From Rhodothermales bacterium (GTDB lineage Bacteria; Bacteroidota; Rhodothermia; Rhodothermales; UBA10348), in contig JAURGV010000058.1 in assembly GCA_030833605.1 (NCBI GenBank), forward strand, positions 1-11,309: DNA of 11,309 nt, written 5' to 3'. Below, piece after piece: positions 7,446 to 11,309 of the stretch. Each line of letters begins with the position of its first letter. Within the stretch, counting starts at the first letter, position 1. The position numbers and the translations under genes are program-made. Below the pieces are notes generated by a model. The model did no database searches, was not told where the DNA came from, and saw only the letters and a program-made list of their open reading frames with translations.

Positions 7446-8474
7446 ATGTCAACCATTCGGGTATTTCAAGCCGGCGTCGTTTTAATACTGCTTTCGTTTG
7501 GCATAAGCTGCGACACCCTACTTGGCGGGGACCATCCCGCCTCCTTCAAAGGAGAAGAACAGGCCCAGCTTACGCAGGCGCCGACCGTTCCAGATTCTTT
7601 AACTCGTTCACACAACACGACCGTCAACGTGCGCTTAGAAGCCGTTGAGGTGGTCGGTGAACTTTCTGATGGGGTTCAATACCGGTATTGGACCTTTGGC
7701 GGGCAAGTACCCGGTCCGTTTATCCGAATCAAAGAAGGGGACCGAGTCGCGTTTGAACTGATGAACCACTCTGCCAATTATTTTGAGCACAATATTGATT
7801 TTCACGCTGTAACAGGGCCACATGGGGGTGGAATGGCGACGAAAACCCCCGTTGGCGCGACATCTGAATTCTCGTTCACCGCGCTTCACCCTGGTCTCTA
7901 CATCTATCATTGCGCAACGGCGCCCGTAGGCATGCACATTGCAAATGGAATGTATGGGTTGGTATTGGTTGAACCCAAAAGCGGCCTACCCCGGGTGGAT
8001 CGCGAATATTATGTGGTTCAAGGCGAATTTTACACCATGGGACCAACCGGCCAAAAAGGGTACCAACCGTTTAGTATGACCAAAGCGCTTGCCGAGGAGC
8101 CGGATTATGTGGTGTTTAACGGATCTGTGGGGTCATTATCGGGAAATAATGCCCTACAGGCTCGCGTTGGAGAAACGATTCGGTTCTACATAGGCAATGC
8201 AGGGCCAAATTTGATTTCATCATTCCACATTATTGGGGAAATGTTTGACACCGTTTACGGCGAAGGGGGCCCCTTTCCAACCCATCATTCTATTCAAACT
8301 ACCCTAATACCAGCCGGTGGCGCGGCTATGGTCGAGTTAAAAGTTGAAGTACCGGGGACCTACTTGCTGGTGGACCATGCCATTTTTAGGGCAACAGACA
8401 AAGGTGCTTTAGGGATGCTTGAAGTTTCGGGCGAACCGAATCCGGATATTTTTTCAGGGAAGAATCAGGATTGA
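7446..8474 (+). CDS. nirK: Copper-containing nitrite reductase, NO-forming, AniA-like lipoprotein
   Basis: The enzyme reduces nitrite to nitric oxide, and all copper ligands are visible in the 342 residues. The type 1 site is H115, C156, H164 and M169. The type 2 site is H120 (in HNIDFH), H155 (in YHCATAPVGMHIANGM) and H311 (in VDHAIFRA). The catalytic Asp D118 and catalytic His H261 (SSFHIIGEMFDTVYGEGG) are both present. The compact HCATAPVGMHIANGMYG loop resembles Neisseria AniA-type enzymes rather than the longer Alcaligenes type. A hydrophobic signal (residues 6-20) leading to GISC22 suggests a lipoprotein anchored in the cell envelope, though the lipobox is relaxed. No c-type haem motif or extra cupredoxin domain is fused. 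No nor, nos or electron-donor gene is in the window. It ends in a tail-to-tail overlap with rqcH. Confidence 0.96.
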   Translation: MSTIRVFQAGVVLILLSFGISCDTLLGGDHPASFKGEEQAQLTQAPTVPDSLTRSHNTTVNVRLEAVEVVGELSDGVQYRYWTFGGQVPGPFIRIKEGDRVAFELMNHSANYFEHNIDFHAVTGPHGGGMATKTPVGATSEFSFTALHPGLYIYHCATAPVGMHIANGMYGLVLVEPKSGLPRVDREYYVVQGEFYTMGPTGQKGYQPFSMTKALAEEPDYVVFNGSVGSLSGNNALQARVGETIRFYIGNAGPNLISSFHIIGEMFDTVYGEGGPFPTHHSIQTTLIPAGGAAMVELKVEVPGTYLLVDHAIFRATDKGALGMLEVSGEPNPDIFSGKNQD

Positions 8475-10102
8475 ACGGCTGGTGGCAACTTCGGCTCAAC
8501 CAATACAACCTTTTCACGCTCCAACATGACCGATCCAGGTAGTGCTTTTTTAGGTTTTCGGACGTATTTGCGCTCCACGTAGATCACCGGAGCTAAACCG
8601 CTTGTTTTCGATTTGCTAAACCATGCCGCGATCGAAGCGGCCTGTTCGATGATAAACGCGGGAGGTTTGTCGTCTCGATTTTTTAAGCGCAGGACGGTGT
8701 GCGAGCCCGGAACACCCCGGGCATGCAACCAGATATCAAATTTCCGAGCGTCTTTTAGTGTGAGCTGGTCATTTTGTTTGGCATTTCGACCCACCCAGAC
8801 TTCGTATCCCTGCTGCAACTGAAATCTTCGATAAGGAATAGAGTCCCCATCGGTCGAGGTTCTATCCAATGCGGCTAACCAATTGGCGTGCCGCTCCTTA
8901 AATTGTTGGACTTCTTGCTCGGTTTGGAGGTTTTCAACTTCCAGCACCATGTTTCGGAGTTCGGATACTGAGCGTTCCAATTGGGTAACCCGATCGCTGG
9001 CTATTTTTCGGGCAACACGGGCTGATTTGGCCTTTTCATAGTAGATGGTCGCGTTTTCAACGGCCGTTAGCCTGGCATCCATTTTGATTTTCAATGGCTT
9101 GCCGTCGCCCAGCCAGTCGAGCGCTTCCATTTCAGCACTTCCCGGGGTGTAGGACCCCATTTGAGCCATGATGAGATGACCCATTTTTTCGTGGATTTCA
9201 GCTCGCTCTGGCTGGGCGAGTGCGCTTTTCACCCGTTCCAAGCTTTTGTCGGCTTGGTCGTGTCGCACGCGTATGGAGCGCAGCAACGGTTCGTATAGGC
9301 CGGAAAAGCGCGAAATAGCGAGCCGCCGCCGTGCGCATACGCGCACGGCGGCGTCGAACGACTCCATTTTTTCCGGTTCTTGGGCTATATGCGCTAGGCG
9401 AATCGTTGAAAACAAGGGCATGTTATTTTCATCCCAATACAACAGTGGCTCGGGATTCTCCAGCGCGCTTTCAATTTCAGCAATGGCCTGGGCTGCTAAA
9501 TAGGGATCTTCTTGTCCAGCCGATTTGTGCCAAATTTCTGCGACGATTTCTGGCGGATACAAAGGAAGCAGTTTGGCAATGGAGCCCCCCTTTGTGAGCG
9601 CTTGTTCAATAAGGGCTTCACCGGGAGGAGCAGGTGACGGCCTCGGGACAGGCAATACAGCATTTTTAGTCGACAGAAAAGCCACTATTAGTGCGCGCGC
9701 GGACTCCCCAATTTGAGTAGAGCCTCCAAGGCCATTTTCTTCCAAAAATACATTCGCTCTGGATCCATACACAGCAACATACAACCGTCGCCCACCTTCA
9801 ATCTGTACGGTAATAAGTCGATCTCGGTACGCTAAATCAATATCTTCAACCCGCTTTCCGACACAACTTTCGAAAACATTGACGACATTTTTTCGGGACC
9901 TGTTAGAACCCACATACATAAATATGTGCCTGTTCGGTGCTTGGAGGCCAATATTCAGAGTCCAATATTCAGACGAGGCGTCCTCGAACACCATTTTGAG
10001 ACTGCCTTTGTGTTGCGAATAGCAGTCTACAATGGTCGCATGAGCCAGCCTTGGTTTCCATTCCGAGACCAGTGCGCGAAGTGTATAATAATTGGTAATC
10101 AA
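8465..10102 (-). CDS. rqcH: NFACT / RqcH-type ribosome-associated quality control protein
   Basis: RqcH binds stalled 50S-peptidyl-tRNA complexes and recruits tRNA-Ala to add C-terminal alanine tails that mark the nascent chain for degradation. The 545-residue protein has an NFACT-N domain (about 1-250), a helical coiled-coil middle (about 280-420) and an NFACT-R domain (about 424-515) with YRRFQLQQGYEVWVGRNAKQND and FDIWLHARGVPGSHTVLR. D94-R95 (AYRDRLITV) matches the Asp-Arg pair required for alanine tailing in characterised RqcH. The start is a TTG at 10102, chosen because ITNYYTLRALVSEW matches the family N-terminus and no ATG or GTG lies just upstream in frame. It follows the small membrane protein gene by 19 nt, which suggests an operon. 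A GC-only 13-bp hairpin lies inside the gene at 9324-9353. Confidence 0.95.
   Translation of the reverse strand: MITNYYTLRALVSEWKPRLAHATIVDCYSQHKGSLKMVFEDASSEYWTLNIGLQAPNRHIFMYVGSNRSRKNVVNVFESCVGKRVEDIDLAYRDRLITVQIEGGRRLYVAVYGSRANVFLEENGLGGSTQIGESARALIVAFLSTKNAVLPVPRPSPAPPGEALIEQALTKGGSIAKLLPLYPPEIVAEIWHKSAGQEDPYLAAQAIAEIESALENPEPLLYWDENNMPLFSTIRLAHIAQEPEKMESFDAAVRVCARRRLAISRFSGLYEPLLRSIRVRHDQADKSLERVKSALAQPERAEIHEKMGHLIMAQMGSYTPGSAEMEALDWLGDGKPLKIKMDARLTAVENATIYYEKAKSARVARKIASDRVTQLERSVSELRNMVLEVENLQTEQEVQQFKERHANWLAALDRTSTDGDSIPYRRFQLQQGYEVWVGRNAKQNDQLTLKDARKFDIWLHARGVPGSHTVLRLKNRDDKPPAFIIEQAASIAAWFSKSKTSGLAPVIYVERKYVRKPKKALPGSVMLEREKVVLVEPKLPPAVQS
9324..9353. repeat. GC-only 13-bp inverted repeat with 4-nt loop inside rqcH
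   Basis: CGCCGCCGTGCGC (9324-9336) pairs perfectly with GCGCACGGCGGCG (9341-9353) around the loop ATAC. Twelve of the 13 pairs are G-C. It lies within rqcH codons for the stretch AAVRVCARRR, is not followed by a T-tract, and stands out against the more AT-rich surroundings. It may cause transcriptional or translational pausing, or be a by-product of alternating Ala/Arg codons. Confidence 0.6.
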
Positions 10103-10121
10103 ATCGCGTCTGGCGCCCTAT

Positions 10122-10451
10122 TTATTTTCTTTTTTGGGGCCTGCTCTTAGCTTCAGCCATAGTCGACAGAATCCATATCACCGCCCATCCTATCGCTGCC
10201 TCCAAGAAAGAAGCGTACAGCAAAAGGGCTACGTTGGCAGCGTATAGTGCATGATAAAACCAACCGGGTACATCACTCGCTTTTCGCTGAACAGCATTAG
10301 CAGCCCCAGAGAGCGCAAAAACCTTTAATAGGACCATAAGCGGCGTGTAAATCGCAATAATCCACCACCCCCAAATAGGAAGCGTGAAGGCATACACAGC
10401 AATAACCGCGGTTATCGCGATATCGACGAGGGTGTTTTTGATCCAAGACAT
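10122..10451 (-). CDS. Small polytopic membrane protein of unknown function
   Basis: I do not recognise this 109-residue protein. Hydrophobicity suggests three to four membrane helices: about 8-24 (LVDIAITAVIAVYAFTL), 27-47 (GWWIIAIYTPLMVLLKVFAL), 65-80 (FYHALYAANVALLLYA) and 83-98 (LEAAIGWAVIWILSTM). A basic tail (KSRPQKRK) would then lie in the cytoplasm. Coding is supported by an AGGA sequence 4 nt before the ATG at 10451 and by tight 19-nt linkage to rqcH downstream on the same strand. Whether it has anything to do with ribosome quality control is unknown. Confidence 0.7.
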   Translation of the reverse strand: MSWIKNTLVDIAITAVIAVYAFTLPIWGWWIIAIYTPLMVLLKVFALSGAANAVQRKASDVPGWFYHALYAANVALLLYASFLEAAIGWAVIWILSTMAEAKSRPQKRK

Positions 10452-10547
10452 GGTTTCCTGCGGAAAGGTTTATCTCCAAACGATTGCAATAGTAATAATG
10501 TATGGGATTCTTGCCAAATAGTTGGGCTTACGCATCTTCACATCGTC

Positions 10548-10577
10548 TTGACAATGCAGTTCGTTTTTTCGTACTGT
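10548..10577 (+). promoter_or_regulatory. Possible sigma-70-like promoter for the small plus-strand gene
   Basis: TTGACA (10548-10553) is a perfect -35 box. TACTGT (10572-10577), 18 bases later, matches a -10 box at 3 of 6 positions. The expected start near 10584 would leave a leader of about 40 nt before the ATG at 10625. No other promoter-like element is clear in this divergent gap (10452-10624). Confidence 0.3.
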
Positions 10578-10624
10578 TACACAAGCCCCTTAGAAAACCG
10601 GGCAATCATCGGAACCCAGAAGAG

Positions 10625-10966
10625 ATGAAAAAGTCACTCGCAGCGCTCGCCGCTCTTGCGTTTGTTTTAGTCCTACTCTTTAAGCCGTTCAAATTTATGG
10701 AGGTGTATTCTACGCACGTAGGTCACACCCTTCATACTTTAACGGCAGATGTACAGGACAAACAAATAGCGTTAGATGATCCTGAAGAAATCCATTCAGA
10801 AGATCAACACGTACTAATCGAGCTCAGAAATGCCTCGCTCGAAGCCTCTAGCTTCTCCAGCAAAGTGTGGAGCTTTTCGCTTTTAACCCTTGCGGGTACA
10901 ATTGTAGTGTTGACGTTGAAAAAACGAAAACGCAATAAAAAGAAAGCGGAAAAGGCTAAATCTTAG
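10625..10966 (+). CDS. Small membrane protein of unknown function with basic C-terminal tail
   Basis: I do not recognise this protein. From the ATG at 10625 it has 113 residues: a basic start (MKK), a hydrophobic segment (SLAALAALAFVLVLLF) that is a signal anchor or signal peptide, and an acidic middle (DDPEEIHSEDQ). A second hydrophobic segment (WSFSLLTLAGTIVVLTL) and a lysine/arginine-rich tail (KKRKRNKKKAEKAK) follow. This fits a two-helix hairpin with both ends in the cytoplasm and a periplasmic loop of about 60 residues. A longer frame from 10502 exists, but its first 41 residues lack membrane-protein character and the putative promoter lies inside it, so I prefer 10625, which follows AGAAGAG. 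Its TAG stop overlaps the primary sigma gene's stop by 4 bases, tail to tail. Confidence 0.6.
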   Translation: MKKSLAALAALAFVLVLLFKPFKFMEVYSTHVGHTLHTLTADVQDKQIALDDPEEIHSEDQHVLIELRNASLEASSFSSKVWSFSLLTLAGTIVVLTLKKRKRNKKKAEKAKS

Positions 10967-11309
10967 CCGATGTGCATCTGAAGCTCTTCTCTACGGTGCT
11001 TCTGACGAAGTTTGCGAAGGGCTTTTTCTTTGATCTGACGAACTCTTTCGCGCGTAAGTCCAAACCGCTGGCCAATTTCTTCCAGGGTTAGTGGGTGCTC
11101 ACGCCCGATACCGAAGTATAACCGTGTGATTTCAGCTTCGCGAGGATGAAGCAAATTCAATGCACGCTCAATATCAATTTTGAGCGATTCATCCATCAAC
11201 GCATCGTCCGGTTTCGCGTCGTCATCGTCAGGAAGAACATCCAACAAACTGTTGTCGTCGTCTTCGTTAAACGGAGCATCCATGGACAAGTGACGTCCAG
11301 TGTGCTGCA
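10963..11309 (-). CDS. rpoD: Primary (RpoD/SigA-type) RNA polymerase sigma factor, C-terminal part
   Basis: The frame runs off the right edge, so only the C-terminal 114 or so residues (regions 3 to 4) are seen. The upstream codons read QHTGRHLSMDAPFNEDDDNSLLDVL, matching the region 3 segment of the short Bacteroidota housekeeping sigma factors. An acidic stretch (PDDDDAKPDD) follows, then region 4 with LNLLHPREAEITRLYFGIG, and the -35-binding helix-turn-helix LTLEEIGQRFGLTRERVRQIKEKALRKLR. Intact region 4 and the LTRERVRQIE-like motif separate it from ECF factors. A TTG at 11289 is in frame, but continued homology upstream shows it is internal. It meets the small plus-strand gene tail to tail. 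Confidence 0.93.
   Translation of the reverse strand, partial: QHTGRHLSMDAPFNEDDDNSLLDVLPDDDDAKPDDALMDESLKIDIERALNLLHPREAEITRLYFGIGREHPLTLEEIGQRFGLTRERVRQIKEKALRKLRQKHRREELQMHIG

Noticed and set aside
7635..7937. Minus-strand open frame across nirK
   Set aside because: It overlaps the copper-ligand motifs of nirK and has no recognisable features.
10502..10624. N-terminal extension of the small plus-strand gene starting at 10502
   Set aside because: It would place charged, non-family residues before a typical MKK signal-anchor start, and it covers the putative promoter.
11289..11291. TTG at 11289 as the start of a short sigma-like protein
   Set aside because: The frame and homology continue upstream to the window edge (TGRHLSMDAPF), so this codon is internal to the primary sigma gene.

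Overview
The window looks like chromosomal DNA from a bacterium of the Bacteroidota/Rhodothermota group. Clues are a short Bacteroidota-style primary sigma factor at the right edge (its partial N-terminal part reads SMDAPFNEDDDNSLLDVL), an NFACT/RqcH protein of the NYYTLRAL type, weak or absent Shine-Dalgarno sequences in front of most genes, and intermediate base composition. This assignment is an inference from protein style; no rRNA gene is present.

Layout. Positions 1-7253 hold a run of minus-strand genes. In transcription order they are uppP (undecaprenyl-diphosphatase), an NtrC-type sigma-54-dependent response regulator interrupted by an in-frame amber codon, an EcsC-family protein, der (ribosome-assembly GTPase), holA (DNA polymerase III delta subunit), an ECF sigma factor, and a membrane anti-sigma factor that leaves the window at the left edge. 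A perfect hairpin plus T-tract (590-630) sits between the ECF sigma gene and the anti-sigma gene. Positions 7254-7445 are a divergent intergenic region with a near-perfect 26-bp palindrome just before a plus-strand copper nitrite reductase gene (nirK/aniA type, 7446-8474). Its 3' end overlaps, tail to tail, the end of a minus-strand rqcH/NFACT gene (8465-10102), which is preceded by a small polytopic membrane protein gene. A small plus-strand membrane protein gene (10625-10966) then meets the minus-strand primary sigma factor gene tail to tail, sharing 4 bases.

Most of the content is housekeeping: replication (HolA), ribosome assembly (Der), ribosome quality control (RqcH), cell-wall lipid carrier recycling (UppP) and transcription initiation (primary sigma). 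Regulatory genes (ECF/anti-sigma, sigma-54 activator) and one respiratory or NO-metabolism gene (NirK) are interspersed. I see no mobile element, CRISPR array, tRNA or rRNA, and no convincing new multi-gene system.

The points most worth a second look are: the amber codon that replaces a conserved Glu next to the GSFTGA loop of the sigma-54 activator; the holA reading frame, whose conserved N-terminus extends upstream of any normal start codon; the operator-like palindrome in front of nirK; the terminator between sigma and anti-sigma; and a GC-only 13-bp hairpin inside rqcH.
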